NCBI GenBank assembly: GCA_963585895.1
Contig: OY757924.1
Coordinates: 59,404,940-59,468,939 of the forward strand
Origin: Sepioteuthis lessoniana
Taxonomy: Eukaryota; Mollusca; Cephalopoda; Myopsida; Loliginidae
Length of the DNA: 64,000 bases
Direction: 5' to 3'
Below, piece after piece: positions 11,037 to 21,180 of this stretch. Each line of letters begins with the position of its first letter. The first letter of the stretch is position 1. Under the pieces are notes generated by a model. That model worked only from the letters and a program-made list of their open reading frames with translations. It did no database searches and was not told the DNA's origin. The translations under genes and the position numbers were made by a program.

Positions 11037-11348
11037 GAGAGAGGTAGTATTTTCTCTTTTAAAAATGTTTGATTGAATGACTTATTGTTCATTAAATAGG
11101 AGAGACATTTTTATGTCCGCCTTTTCTGTCTTTGATCTGTTCAAGTGTCCGTATGAATTGCCTGACTTTTAAAGAGAATGAATTCAGGAGGGCGTCGAAT
11201 GTTTCTCGGGTTCTTTCAGACCTAACTGGTGCCATCTTTGGGGCAGTGAATTATGAAAGGGCAAGCTCAACAGCGAGTCATAATCATTTATGAAAAGAGG
11301 ATGTTGGGGAATTTACAGAAAAATTAATTTTAATTGTGGAAAGAGGAA

Positions 11349-11414
<66 letters not shown>

Positions 11415-11675
11415 ACATGAAACACAGTCTTGTAAAAATAAAAGAAAGGAAACGAAAAAAGAGAAACAGAGGACAAACACCTGCAAAAAATGAAAATCTA
11501 TGACAGAATTCAAAAGGACTTGTAGCCCTATGAAAGAGGTCGGAATTGTATAAATTAAAACCGAAATTGTCGAAGTCATATAACGCTTTCTGACGACTGA
11601 AAGAAAGTAAAAGAAAACAGTTTCAGAAAAATAAATCTCTTCGTGGAGCTATTCATTCAAGTCTTATATATAAAC
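10500..11675. other. Low-complexity stretch: purine tract and TA tracts
   Basis: An A/G-rich tract runs from about 10,789 to 10,945, with TA microsatellites at 10,989-11,033 and 11,350-11,411. The open frames over these (lysine-rich or isoleucine-tyrosine-rich) are composition artefacts. No gene recognised. Confidence 0.6.
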
Positions 11676-11679
11676 CGGC

Positions 11680-11940
11680 TCATTGGTCTTGTGGGTAGAG
11701 TGTTCACCAATTGTCCGGGAGACCGGGGTTCAATCCCAGGTCGCGATATACCAAAGACTTAAAAAAACTGGTACTTGATACTTCCTGGCTTAACACTCTG
11801 CAATATAAGGTACGTATCAAGGGTAAAGTGGAGCAATTCGGGGAAAGGAGTAGCGCCCTCCCCTACACCCTGGTGTAGTAGCTATTGAAAAGGGAGCCTT
11901 CTGATCACCCTCGACTACGGTCGGCAACTTTACTTACTTA
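11680..11940 (+). mobile_element. SINE-C, best copy
   Basis: The head is tRNA-like: GGCTCATTGGTCTTGTGGGT with A-box-like TTGTGGGTAGAG, and a good B box, GGGGTTCAATCCCAGG. The body has AATATAAGGTACGTATCAAG, CCTACACCCTGGTGTAGTAG (a hairpin: CTACAC/GTGTAG) and CTCGACTACGGTCGGCAACT. It ends in TTACTTACTT running into TA. SINE-C shares neither the core nor the tail of A and B, so it is a separate lineage. Confidence 0.8.
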
Positions 11941-11974
11941 TATATATATATACAAATGGCTATTTCCTTTACTA

Positions 11975-12228
11975 GAAAACTAGATATTGGTGATAGGGTA
12001 TATATACAGGGTGGGGAGAGTCTCCGTATTGAAATGACTAAACAGATGAACTACCCAATCGAAGTAAGAGATTTCGAACTCCTGCCGCGCAACTACGCTT
12101 ACTTTTGGACTAATACTCTTGGGAAAAGTAAGAACGTCTTTATTGTCGATTAACAAGTTAAATAATATCATTGATCAAGAATGCTTGGGACATTAAATAA
12201 ACCACCAAAACTAATATGTCATGAAACA
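11975..12228 (+). mobile_element. SINE-B, diverged copy
   Basis: It keeps the B-box-like GATTTCGAACTCCTG, then CTTTTGGACTAATACTCTTG of the core, and a weak tail, GGGACATTAAATAAACC then ATATGTCATGAAACAAAA. The middle of the core is eroded. Confidence 0.5.
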
Positions 12229-12377
12229 AAAGTAAGTATACATACATCTGAGTTCGAACAATGCAAATACACCTTGGTTACTGTCCGTTTCTCTTGTATG
12301 CAATGATCCGACGATGAGTCATGTGATCACATAGGCCAGAAACAGACAGTCATCAAGCAACTCTGATTGTATTTAAA

Positions 12378-12378
<1 letters not shown>

Positions 12379-12427
<49 letters not shown>
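12379..12427. repeat. (TA)n microsatellite
   Basis: About 24 TA units. Confidence 0.9.
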
Positions 12428-12430
<3 letters not shown>

Positions 12431-12672
12431 GCCTGCGTAAGTCAGTGTATGATAAAGAATGAACTTTTACGGTCATGAATAAATGGTGAGAAGCAATCAA
12501 CGATTGTTACTGCTAAGGAACAGAATCCAATTATCTTATTATAGATAAGTAATGTCATTACAAATTTTAAAAAATGTTTTTCCTTTCCTGGTTTCTCTTA
12601 TTTCCTATTTACTGATTTCTAAATGTTTTATGTACTTCTGTTGACACATAACTGTCAAAAAAACAAAAAAAC

Positions 12673-12675
<3 letters not shown>

Positions 12676-12738
<63 letters not shown>
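12676..12738. repeat. (CA)n microsatellite
   Basis: About 31 CA units followed by a short GC-alternating GAGCGCGCGCC; such runs may adopt Z-DNA. Confidence 0.9.
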
Positions 12739-12739
<1 letters not shown>

Positions 12740-12740
<1 letters not shown>

Positions 12741-13420
12741 AGCGCGCGCCTTCCTCAAAACCACGAACAAACTTTGAATAAGTATAAAATAAATGTAATT
12801 GACTGAATTGTTATCAGGTTTTCTTTCTTATAAATAATGGTGATTATGAAGTCATGAACTTATAATACTCCTTATAACACCTGATTGGACTAGAAAGATG
12901 GTGCAGCGCCATTATTCTAGCAAAAATGTATTTTCTTTCGTTGAAAAGTCTGATTTCGATATCCTTGCTTCTAACACGACATAAAGGATGAGCACAACTC
13001 CTGGTATGGCAACTGTGGCTACGGCTTGTCCAGTCAAGTAAGCTAAACAAATTCTATCTATGTGTCCAAATTAATATTTGTCAAACTTTGGTTGCCCTTA
13101 CTTTCCGTTGTAGTGAAATGAGGTCAATTATCCATAGTTTATACATCTGGGCCTCTCGCCTTAAGAAATTCAGCCGTCTGATACTAAATGTTTTGTTCTC
13201 CAAGTTAAAAGATAATGCTATTATTTGTCCATGCTCAGAGCATTTATTGATGATGATGACGATGATGATGATGCACTCCTCACCCAACCAACCAATATAC
13301 ATACATACATACATACATACATACATACATACATACTACTATGCCTGCATACACCCACAGAAGTACGTTAACTCTTACGTTCATATAAATATTGGTACGC
13401 ACTCATATAGACATTTGCTC
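12740..13420. other. No gene recognised; short (GAT)n and (CATA)n patches
   Basis: A GATGATGATGACGATGATG patch lies at 13,250-13,273 and a (CATA)n run at 13,298-13,336. The GAT patch resembles the RTE-like LINE tail, but no LINE body adjoins it. Confidence 0.4.
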
Positions 13421-13422
13421 AG

Positions 13423-14345
13423 TCGGCTGGGGCTGTAGAATACACCAACTGCACCCCTCCAGAGGGGTAAGACCCCCTTCCCAATAAGTGTCCTGGTTAT
13501 GACACTAGACAGTCTGATGGTGAGGTTCCACTGATGCTGGGGCTTTGGGGCATGTGGAGTACCCCTTCATTGCGTAACTCCAAGGTCCACTCTTGCCCAG
13601 AGTGGTTGCACCTGCTAGGGTCCTATCTATGGGTTGAATTGAACTTACTGTAAACTTATGCTAAACTTAATTGTTAAAATTAGAAATGTTTGACTTAACT
13701 GAATTGCTTGAAATAGAATTGTTTTTGACAATTAAACTGTACTTGTATTTAAACTTAAACATTTAACTGACTCGTTGGACTAGTGGGTGGAGTGTTCATC
13801 AATGGTATGAAAGACCGGGTGTCAATTCCATGTAGGGTCATACCAAATACTTTAAAAATAGTACTTGATACCTCTTTGCTTAACATTCAGCAATATAAGG
13901 TACGTATCAATGGTAAAGAAGAGCATTCCAGGGAAAGGAGTTGCCCCCTCCCCTACACCTCCGTGTAGTAGCTATTGAAAAAGGGATCCTTCAGGTTACC
14001 CTCGACTACGGTCGCCAAATTTACTTACTTACATCTAAACTGCGTGCTTATGCTAAACTGAATTGTTTGAAAATTGTTTTGACATTCGAACTGTCATTAC
14101 ATTAAACTGAATTGTTTGATATAGAACTGTATTGACATTTAACTGTGTGTAAATAAAATCTGTACTTATACTTAACTGAATTAGCTAAATTAGAACTGTT
14201 TGAATAAACTGAAGAGCTAGAAATGGAAATGTTTTCGACGATTAAACTGAGTACTCATGTTAAACTGAATTGACTGTTTGCATAAAAATGGATTTGGCAT
14301 TAAATAACCTACAAAGGTTGATATGCTATAAAACCGAACCAACGA
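13423..14345 (+). mobile_element. W retroposon, copy with SINE-C inside
   Basis: The head is well kept: CGGCTGGGGCTGTAGAATAC, CCCCTCCAGAGGGGT, AGTGTCCTGGTTATGACACT, CCACTCTTGCCCAGAGTGG and GCACCTGCTAGGGTCC. The body repeats CTGAATTGYTTGAAAT-like units. The tail is TTGGCATTAAATAACCTAC, AAAGGTTGATATGCTATA and AACC-type repeats. SINE-C splits it at 13,770-14,030; without that insert W is about 660 bp. Confidence 0.85.
13770..14030 (+). mobile_element. SINE-C inserted in W
   Basis: Full-length SINE-C ending TTACTTACTT. ACATTTAACTG (13,759-13,769) and ACATCTAAACTG (14,031-14,042) are the target duplication inside the W body. This shows SINE-C was active after this W copy arrived. Confidence 0.85.
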
Positions 14346-14392
14346 ACCAACCATTATATAATGCTTACATTTACTCTGATATGTAGAACAGA

Positions 14393-15215
14393 AATGGCCT
14401 AGTGGTTTGGGGCTTCAGATTACACTGACTTCATCTTTGCACAGGGGTAAGAACGCCCCACCAACGAGTGTCCTGTATATGACACTAAACAATGTGATCA
14501 TATTTACCAACCCCTCCGCTCGGGTAAGATATGACACAAGGTCAATTTTTAAGCAGAGTTTAACAGGTTTGAATTCAGAGTTTTCCTTCTCCTAGACTAG
14601 TTGCCTCACCAAGGCTAAGAATCCTGTCTGTCCTACTATTTATCAATAGCTGGAAGGAGAATAATTGGATTCATACCTTTCCCATGGGTATTAGTGCTAT
14701 GTGAAATGTAATAAGCCTCGTCCAGGATTTGAACTCGTGTCGCCGTGTCCACTTCCTACGTCGATAACCATTATACTACGGGCACCTAAACAATGTGATG
14801 GTAAGGCTCCAGTAATATTGGAGTTTAGGGGAATGCGAAGTACCCCATTACTGCCATCGCTCCCAGCTCTTCTCAAACTCGGTGTGGTGGCACCTGATAG
14901 GGTCCTATCCATGGGTCAAAAGTGAAATCAACTGTGTATTTATGCTAAACTAAATTATTTGAAATAGAACTGTTTTTGACATTTAACTGTGTGTAAACAA
15001 TGACAGATGTTTATATGGATTGTTTGTGGTACTAAGCAATACTTGGAAATTTCTTGACTAAACTGAATTGTCTGAAATAGATCTATTTTTGACATTTGAA
15101 CAGTATACTAGAGCTAAACTGAATTGTTTTAAATAGAGCAGTTTATATGTATAAAAGTGAATTTGACATTAAATAACCTATAATGGCTGATATGCCATAT
15201 AACCAATCTAAAAAC
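14393..15215 (+). mobile_element. W retroposon, copy with SINE-A inside
   Basis: The head has CAGGGGTAAGAACGCCCC, the stem GTGTCCTGTATATGACAC, GGCTCCAGTAATATTGGAG and the TGGCACCTGATAGGGTCC block. The body follows and the tail is TTGACATTAAATAACC with GATATGCCATATAACC. A minus-strand SINE-A interrupts it at 14,499-14,785. The second stem (CTCCAG/TTGGAG) stays pairable through a G-U pair. Confidence 0.85.
14499..14785 (-). mobile_element. SINE-A inserted in W, 14-bp target duplication
   Basis: Full SINE-A on the minus strand, with A box, B-box GAGTTCAAATCC, core and 3' end. CTAAACAATGTGAT stands at 14,485-14,498 and again at 14,786-14,799, a perfect 14-bp duplication of W sequence. Confidence 0.95.
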
Positions 15216-15229
15216 AAGATATGTTTTTT

Positions 15230-15545
15230 TTTTATCAAAAGGACTTGATTCGGCATTAAATGACCCAAAAAGTAGTGATATACCGTAAAATAAAACAACC
15301 AACCAAAGGACAGAAATGCTTAATTTTTTTTTGTTCCCTTTATGATTTTTTGATGGCTTTTAACGGTATATGTATTTGTTTATTAAGGAATTTTTGGCAC
15401 ACGATCCTATCGAATATGAATAATTTCTAAGTATATCTATTTGACCCATAGATTAGATCCCACTTCATACAACCACTCAGAATCAGAGATGACCAGGGAG
15501 TAATGTCAATGGAGAAGTACTCCACATTTGCCAGATATCAAGAAC
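15230..15545. mobile_element. Two W fragments in opposite orientation
   Basis: At 15,240-15,305 a plus-strand W tail is seen (TTCGGCATTAAATGACCC and AACCAACCAAA). At about 15,440-15,545 part of a W head lies on the minus strand (TTGACCCATAGATTAGATCC and GAAGTACTCCACATTTGCC). Both are older pieces next to the complete minus-strand copy that follows. Confidence 0.6.
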
Positions 15546-15550
15546 TCGAT

Positions 15551-16095
15551 TTTTGTTTGGTTTGGTTTGGTTTGGTTTAATGGAATATCAACCATTGCAG
15601 GTTATTTAATGCCAAATCTATTTTTATACATATAAAGAATTCTATTTCAAACAATTCAGTTAAGCAAATTTTTTGTATGCACTCAGTGAAATTTGAAAGC
15701 TGTTCTATTTCAAGCAATCCAGTTTAAAGTAAGTACGCTGTTTAATTCTATTTAAACCACAGATAAGTCCCTATCAGGTCCGACAAATCAGGGCCAGAGT
15801 GGACCTGGGAGTGATAGCAATAAAGGGTTACTCCGCATTTCCTAAACCTCCGGCCTCACCATCAGATTGTTTAATGTCATATCAAGGATACACGTTGGGT
15901 GCTACGACTCTCGGTCTGAGTAGACCTGGGAGTGATCGCAATAAAGAGATACTCCTCATTCCCCTAAGTTCCAGCTTTACTGAAGCCCCACTATCAGATT
16001 GTTTCGTGTCATATCGATGATACTCGTTGAGGGAGTCTTAGCCATCTGCACAGATACAGTCGGTGTATTCTGCAGCCCCAGCGTTCTGGGCTACT
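15551..16095 (-). mobile_element. W retroposon with internal head duplication
   Basis: The tail is at the left (GGTTTGGTTTGGTTTAATGG, then CAACCATTGCAGGTTATTTA) and the head at the right (TGCAGCCCCAGCGTTCTGGG). The head block AGACCTGGGAGTGATCGCAA to the GATTGTTT landmark occurs twice, at about 15,785-15,890 and 15,915-16,020, so this copy holds a local duplication of about 125 bp. Confidence 0.75.
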
Positions 16096-16427
16096 ACTAG
16101 AACTCGAGTCTCACACTCAGATGATGTTTAATGTCATGCAGAAGCCCTCTCCCTTTTTTGGGGTGGGGAGTGGTCATGTCTTACCCCACTGCTGGGAATA
16201 CAGTTTGTACATTCTTAACACCGTCAACCGACCAATTGCTTAGTTCAGGTATTTGATGAAGACGTATACTATTTACCTAGTATTATTGCTTAGTTATGGC
16301 GGATTATCTGTTTAATGATTCTTAACATGATAAATCTTGTATCAATTACTTTACTTAAAAAAATGAATCATCCAAGATTTCTTTTTTTTTTACTATATCA
16401 AATAATATATCAAAAAGAAGTTGTGAA

Positions 16428-16721
16428 ACTGAGGTGCCCGTGGTGTAATGGTTATCGTCGTAGGAAATGGACACGGCGACACGAGTTCAAATCCTGGACG
16501 AGACTGAATGCATTTCACACAGCACTAATACCCTTGGGAAAGGTATGAATCCAATTATTCTCCCTCCAGCTATGGGTAAATAAGAGGGCAGACTAGGTTC
16601 TTCAGCCTTGGTGAGGCAACTAGTCTAGGAGAAGGAAAACACTGAATTCAAACCTGTTAAACTCCGCTTAAAAATGACCTTGTGTCATATCCTGCCCGAG
16701 CAGAGGGGTTGGGTAAATATG
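16428..16721 (+). mobile_element. SINE-A, best copy, 19-bp target duplication
   Basis: This copy defines the family. The head has the A box TGGTGTAATGG and B box GAGTTCAAATCC. The core is CACTAATACCCTTGGGAAAG, GTATGAATCCAATTATTCTC and CAGCTATGGGTAAATA. The 3' part contains ACTAGTCTAGGAGAAGG (CTAG-rich) and CTTGTGTCATATCCTGCCCG, ending GGTAAATAT. ATCAAAAAGAAGTTGTGAA (16,409-16,427) and ATCAAAAAGAAATTATGAA (16,722-16,740) are the target duplication, giving exact ends. It is among the youngest insertions here. Confidence 0.95.
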
Positions 16722-16870
16722 ATCAAAAAGAAATTATGAATATGCTTTTAGTTTCTGGATTGATACTTCATATTTACAAATTTCTTTCGTGGTTCTTTGA
16801 GTTAACAATTTTTTATTTTATTTAAGAGCAATATTGTACAATATAAAAAAAATTAGGAAAATTGTAATAT

Positions 16871-17160
16871 TGGTTGGTTGGGTTTTATAGCATACAAATC
16901 CTTGTAGATATTTTTAAATACAAAATCCTGTTCATACATATATATTATATATATTTGGTTTATAAACGAATAGTTTGTAGGTCACAGATTAAACAAATCT
17001 GAACTCATTTGTTTAACACTGTTAAATGGTTTCAAGTATTTCTATGTCGCACTAACTATTTGAATAAAATTAATTATTTGTTTGTACTCAGTTAAACGGT
17101 TAAATAGTTCTATTTTATCAAATGATTTACATGCTCTAAATAAATTGACAAATAAAAAGA
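16871..17160 (-). mobile_element. W retroposon, tail and body only
   Basis: ATTGGTTGGTTGGGTTTTAT, with ATAGCATACAAATCCTTG, is a diverged W tail. The body shows CAGTTAAACGGTTAAATAG and TCTATTTTATCAAATGATTT. The head has been lost where the 17-bp minisatellite begins. Confidence 0.55.
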
Positions 17161-17169
17161 AAGAACTTA

Positions 17170-17878
17170 TTGATTCGTAAAATCTATTGAATAGTAATAC
17201 CTATTTAATTGTAATATTTATTGAATAGTTATATCTATTGATTTTTAATATCAAGTGAATTGTAATATCTATCGAATTGTAATATCAATTCGATAGTAAT
17301 ATTATTGTATTGTAATATCAACTGAATAGTTATATCTATTCAACTGTAGTATCTATTGAATTATAATATCTGTTGAGTTGTAATATCCATTGGATTGTAA
17401 CATCAATTAAATAGTAATGTCAATTAAATTGTAATATCAACAGAATAGTAATATTTATTGAATTGTAATATCAACTGAATTGTAACATCTATTGAATTTT
17501 AATATCTAACGAATTGTGATATCTAATGAATTGTAATATCCATTGAATTGTTATATCTATTTAATTTTAATATCTAATGAATTGTGATATCTATTGAATT
17601 GTAATATCTAATGAATTGTAATATCTAAGGAATTGTGATATCCATTGCATTGTAACATCCATTGAATTGTAATATCCATTGAATTGTAATATCTATTGAA
17701 TTGTAGTATCTATTGAATTGTAATATCTAATGAATTGTAATATCTAATGAATTGTGATATCCGTTGCATTGTAATATCAACTGAATTGTAATATCCATTG
17801 CATTGTAATATCAATTGAATTGTAATATCTATTAAATTTTGATATCTAATGAATTGTGATATCCATTGAATAGTAATA
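17170..17878. repeat. 17-bp minisatellite, about 40 units
   Basis: The consensus unit is ATTGAATTGTAATATCT, repeated with small variants over about 700 bp; the 17-bp spacing is clear around 17,650-17,720. The array starts where a W body fragment fades, so its seed may have come from W body sequence, which carries the similar word CTGAATTGTTTGAAAT. Confidence 0.9.
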
Positions 17879-17879
17879 C

Positions 17880-18460
17880 TTTACCACAAAAGTTCGCCAT
17901 CACAAATTTTACAGTAAAACGGCTGTGGTTAATGCATCAAGACTTTTCTCTTCATGTTCATTGGTAGCCTCGTGGAAAGGCAAATAAAAATTCATGAAAT
18001 GCATTCTCATGCTCTTTTACCTCTGTTCTTTGACCAAATATCTTCCCTGCTAACTATCTGTAAATATTATTATTTATGAACAGAAGTTTGTGATATTTTT
18101 GTGACAATCACAGATTTTTTTTTATATAAAGGTAAACAATATTCATATAAGGTGTCAATATGCTAATAATTCGTGCAGAGAAGAAATAAAATATTGTATG
18201 ATTAGATATTTTATCCATTTTCCTGTATTTGCCCCAGGTAAAAAAGCAAACTTTGCAGAAAGCTTCAGCAATTTATAATTTGAATAGAAATGATCTTTTC
18301 ATGTTCTTTTTGAAAAGAAAAAATGATTCCAATCATTTTCTAAAATTGAAAGTCCATGAAGAGCAGATCCTATCAACATTGTCAATAAAAAATTAAACAG
18401 GTTAAATCATACAAAAAAAAAAAAACTTGCAGAGAAATGACATTACAATATCTATCTTCC
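17880..18460. other. No gene recognised
   Basis: AT-rich sequence with a poly-A run near 18,410-18,424. No family match. Confidence 0.4.
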
Positions 18461-18471
18461 CTGAGAAAAAT

Positions 18472-18899
18472 TGGCCCAGTCAACTGGGGCTACAGAATAC
18501 AACGACTGAATCCCTGCACAGGGCTAATCCCCCTTACCAACAAGTGTCCTGGTTATGACACTAAGTAATCTAATGTTAAGGCTCCAGTAATGCTGGAGCT
18601 TTGGGGAATGTGGAGTACCTTTTTATTGCCATCGCTCCTAGGTCCACTCTGGCCCGGAATGGTAGCACCTGATTGGGTCCTCTTTATGGGTCAAATAGAA
18701 CTAAACTGTGCACTTCTGCTAAATTGAGTTGTTGGAAATAAAACTGTTTTTACATTTAACTGTGTGTAAACAAAAAAAAATGTCCTTATGCTATACTGGG
18801 TTGTTTGACACAGAACTGTTTATACGTATAAAAATGGATTTAGCCTTAAATAGCCTACAATGGTTGATATGCCATTAAACTAAACCAAATCAAACCAAA
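18472..18899 (+). mobile_element. W retroposon, reference copy with target duplication
   Basis: This copy gives the ends of W: CTGAGAAAAAT at 18,461-18,471 is repeated at 18,900-18,910. The head has AGTGTC/GACACT arms (18,543-18,562), perfect GCTCCAG/CTGGAGC arms with a 5-base loop (18,581-18,599), and CCACTCTGGCCCGGAATGG, a third near-hairpin. Then come GTAGCACCTGATTGGGTCC and an AT-rich body. The tail is TTAAATAGCCTACAATGG with TTGATATGCCATTAAAC and CCAAA repeats. I see no reading frame and no convincing polymerase III boxes. It is a non-coding retroposon of unknown origin. Confidence 0.9.
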
Positions 18900-19069
18900 C
18901 TGAGAAAAATAAAATTTAATATATGTCCCTTTTCATGAAAACACACACACACACACAGACAAGGATGCACCCACTTATGTATAAAAATAAAATGATATAA
19001 AAAACCGTTCTGTGGGCGCCTCTTAGAATAAGCTTTTTGTATCCCCTGTGCCAGAATAAAAATCTCCAC

Positions 19070-19235
19070 AAACGAGTGTACTGAGCATGACACTAAGCTG
19101 GGACATTAGTTTTGGAATTACGGAGGGTGTCGATTACCACTTCAGTGCCATTACTGCATGGACCCTCTGACCGGAAGCTGTATTAGGGATCTATCTATGC
19201 TTCAAAAAGGTCCGTTTAAAGATTATTTGTATTTG
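19070..19235 (+). mobile_element. W head fragment, diverged
   Basis: CAAACGAGTGTACTGAGCAT, GACACTAAGC and TGTATTAGGGATCTATCTAT follow the order of the W head. The hairpin arms are partly decayed; body and tail are absent. Confidence 0.5.
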
Positions 19236-19239
19236 ATAC

Positions 19240-19845
19240 GAATACTTGCTATAATATCACCGTGTGTAAAACCGACACAAAAATGTAAATACAAACGTAC
19301 AAACAACGTAACTCCCAAACTATTATATATTGACTCTCGACCGAGCCGTCAATCAAGAGATGCACCTGAGTAAATAAGCGGAAGAACAGCGGAAGCAGGA
19401 GGGTGTTAAACAATAATATAACCAGGGCACAGACGGTTTGAGTCAGTTGTAGACAAGATTCCGAAATAAGAGCCAGCGGCAGACAGAGGGATTTGGGCCC
19501 TCAGTGACCCACGGTTGAGCAACCATGCCTAGATTAGAAAGAAGTACTGCTGGGTCAATATAGCAGTCTGTTCCCGTCATCTCTCACATACAACCAACAT
19601 CACCCTCTCGAGAATAAAGTGTGAGATATTATGTGTTTATAAAGATGGGTATTCGTTCGTTCATTGAAGTTCGTATATTGTGTTTGATTATGTTCCATGT
19701 ATATTTCCCCCTCGTAATATACAACAAAACCTCTGGGTATAAAATAACCCAAGCGAAGTTCATATGCCCTCAATTAAGCAATCAATCAGTCAACCAAAGA
19801 TACCAGGAATTATCATTTTAAGTAGAAGAATACTTAAAACATATA
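19240..19845. other. Unassigned; AATAAAGTG near a moderately GC-rich block
   Basis: Positions 19,330-19,620 are less AT-rich than their surroundings and end in CTCGAGAATAAAGTGTGAGA, a poly(A)-signal-like arrangement also common in LTRs. No second copy is in the window, so I do not classify it. Confidence 0.25.
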
Positions 19846-20305
19846 TTCATCATCATCATCTGGTCGTGCCGCCAGCTCTCTCGCCACTCCTCCCTATCGT
19901 TCATCGCCTCTCGCAGGTCTTCAGGGCTACATCCCGTATCCTCACGTAGCTGCTCTATGTATGTTCGAGCTGGTCGTTCTGCTTTTGCTCAGCCATATGT
20001 GGGGGTGCATTAGAATACATCACTTCTGAGCTCGTCCCTGCTTCTCCAGCAGTGTCCTGCATGTCTGGTTCGTCAAACTTTCATAATTTTCGTGATGAGA
20101 GGTAGGTGGCCATATAGTTGGAGTTTTGCGGGGTGTTGCCTCCAGAACTTGTTGAATATTGCTCGCAGCATTCTTGTGTAATTGACCTCTAGCTTTTTCT
20201 CCAACCGTTTTGTTAGCGTCCAAGTAGTGCATCCATATAGCAGCATCGACACGACCGCTGCCTGGAAGAAACTGCGCTTCATTTTATCGGTCAGGTCTGA
20301 ACTCT
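19846..20305 (-). mobile_element. RTE-like LINE, 3' fragment
   Basis: On the minus strand it codes, in two frames, for the region after the reverse transcriptase: MKRSFFQAAVVSMLLYGC, TTWTLTKRLEKKLEVNYTRM and LYGHLPLITK. The 5' end is cut near SDLTDK; the 3' end has (GAT)n, read as CATCATCATCATC on the plus strand. The frame shift lies near the middle. The protein ending and trinucleotide tail suit the RTE clade; the clade name is inference. Confidence 0.8.
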
Positions 20306-20309
20306 ATTA

Positions 20310-20690
20310 ATAAGAATAAAATCCCAACATGTCTCTATGCATAAGAAATGAGAATTCAATGCCTATAAACAGTGTACTTATATTGAACTGACAATTTACA
20401 AAAAGTATGTTGGTTGTATAATCTGCCGTGATAAAACAAAAAGAAGATATATATAAGATCTGAAGAAGTCCTGTTAATTTTTTTCGTGTTTTCGGAAATT
20501 TCAAAAATGCGTAACAGGATGGAAATCAATTTATAATCCTTTGGGATTGGTTTCGTTGTTTTTTCTTAAAGAAATTATTGCTCTGTATTATTGGTACATT
20601 AAGCTCTTTACCTGGAAAATTTAAATATTCATTCATGAATAATTTCTTGTCCTGATCGAATTACTCCCAACTCCGGTTTAACTGGACTAA
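20310..20690. other. No gene recognised
   Basis: AT-rich sequence between an RTE-like fragment and a TA tract. Confidence 0.4.
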
Positions 20691-20692
20691 AT

Positions 20693-20693
20693 A

Positions 20694-20746
<53 letters not shown>
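20693..20746. repeat. (TA)n microsatellite
   Basis: About 26 TA units abutting a foldback element. Confidence 0.9.
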
Positions 20747-20751
<5 letters not shown>

Positions 20752-20849
20752 CCTACATGGAGAAAAGCGAGTTTTCCTAGGCCAGAGCAAACCTGAAGAG
20801 CTGTTTGGTGAAACCTAGGTAGACTCGCTCTTGACCTGGTAGGAATTAT
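20747..20849. mobile_element. Small foldback element or MITE, about 100 bp
   Basis: The left arm AATTCCTACATGGAGAAAAG then CGAGTTTTCCTAGG mirrors the right arm, whose reverse complement is AATTCCTACCAGGTCAAGAG then CGAGTCTACCTAGG. Arms are about 35 bp with a loop of about 32 bp. It sits at the end of a TA tract, a common target of TA-inserting elements. It could also be a structured RNA gene, but nothing else shows that. Confidence 0.6.
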
Positions 20850-21094
20850 TTTCTCAGTATTAACTCTATCTCATATATTGAGGACTTTATTGCGTTTTAG
20901 CTTAGGTAATTCTGTCGTTGTTTTTGTTTTGACTAGACATACGTACTATTTAATTATTTTCAAGTTGAACGTGTGTTCTTCGTCTTTACATTTTCAACGA
21001 AATTTTTTCCCAGATATCAGTTTGTGGAATTTGCAAATTGTACAATCCAGGTTGTTTCCACTCCAACAGAATTATAGATTAGATATAAAGATTA

Positions 21095-21180
<86 letters not shown>

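Noticed and set aside
10762-11092. Lysine-rich frame on plus and phenylalanine-rich frame on minus
   Set aside because: Both come from an A/G-rich tract; no domain and no codon pattern.
13240-13275. GAT repeat as an RTE-like LINE tail
   Set aside because: No LINE protein or 3' sequence adjoins it on either side; a plain microsatellite.
16435-16510. Possible true tRNA gene
   Set aside because: A and B boxes are good, but the same head recurs many times with a SINE body, lacks a clean acceptor stem, and has target duplications; it is a SINE head.
17170-17878. CRISPR-like array
   Set aside because: Direct 17-bp units without distinct spacers; an AT-rich minisatellite in animal DNA.
19330-19630. 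LTR ending at AATAAAGTG
   Set aside because: Only the poly(A)-like word and base composition support it; no ends, duplication or second copy were found.
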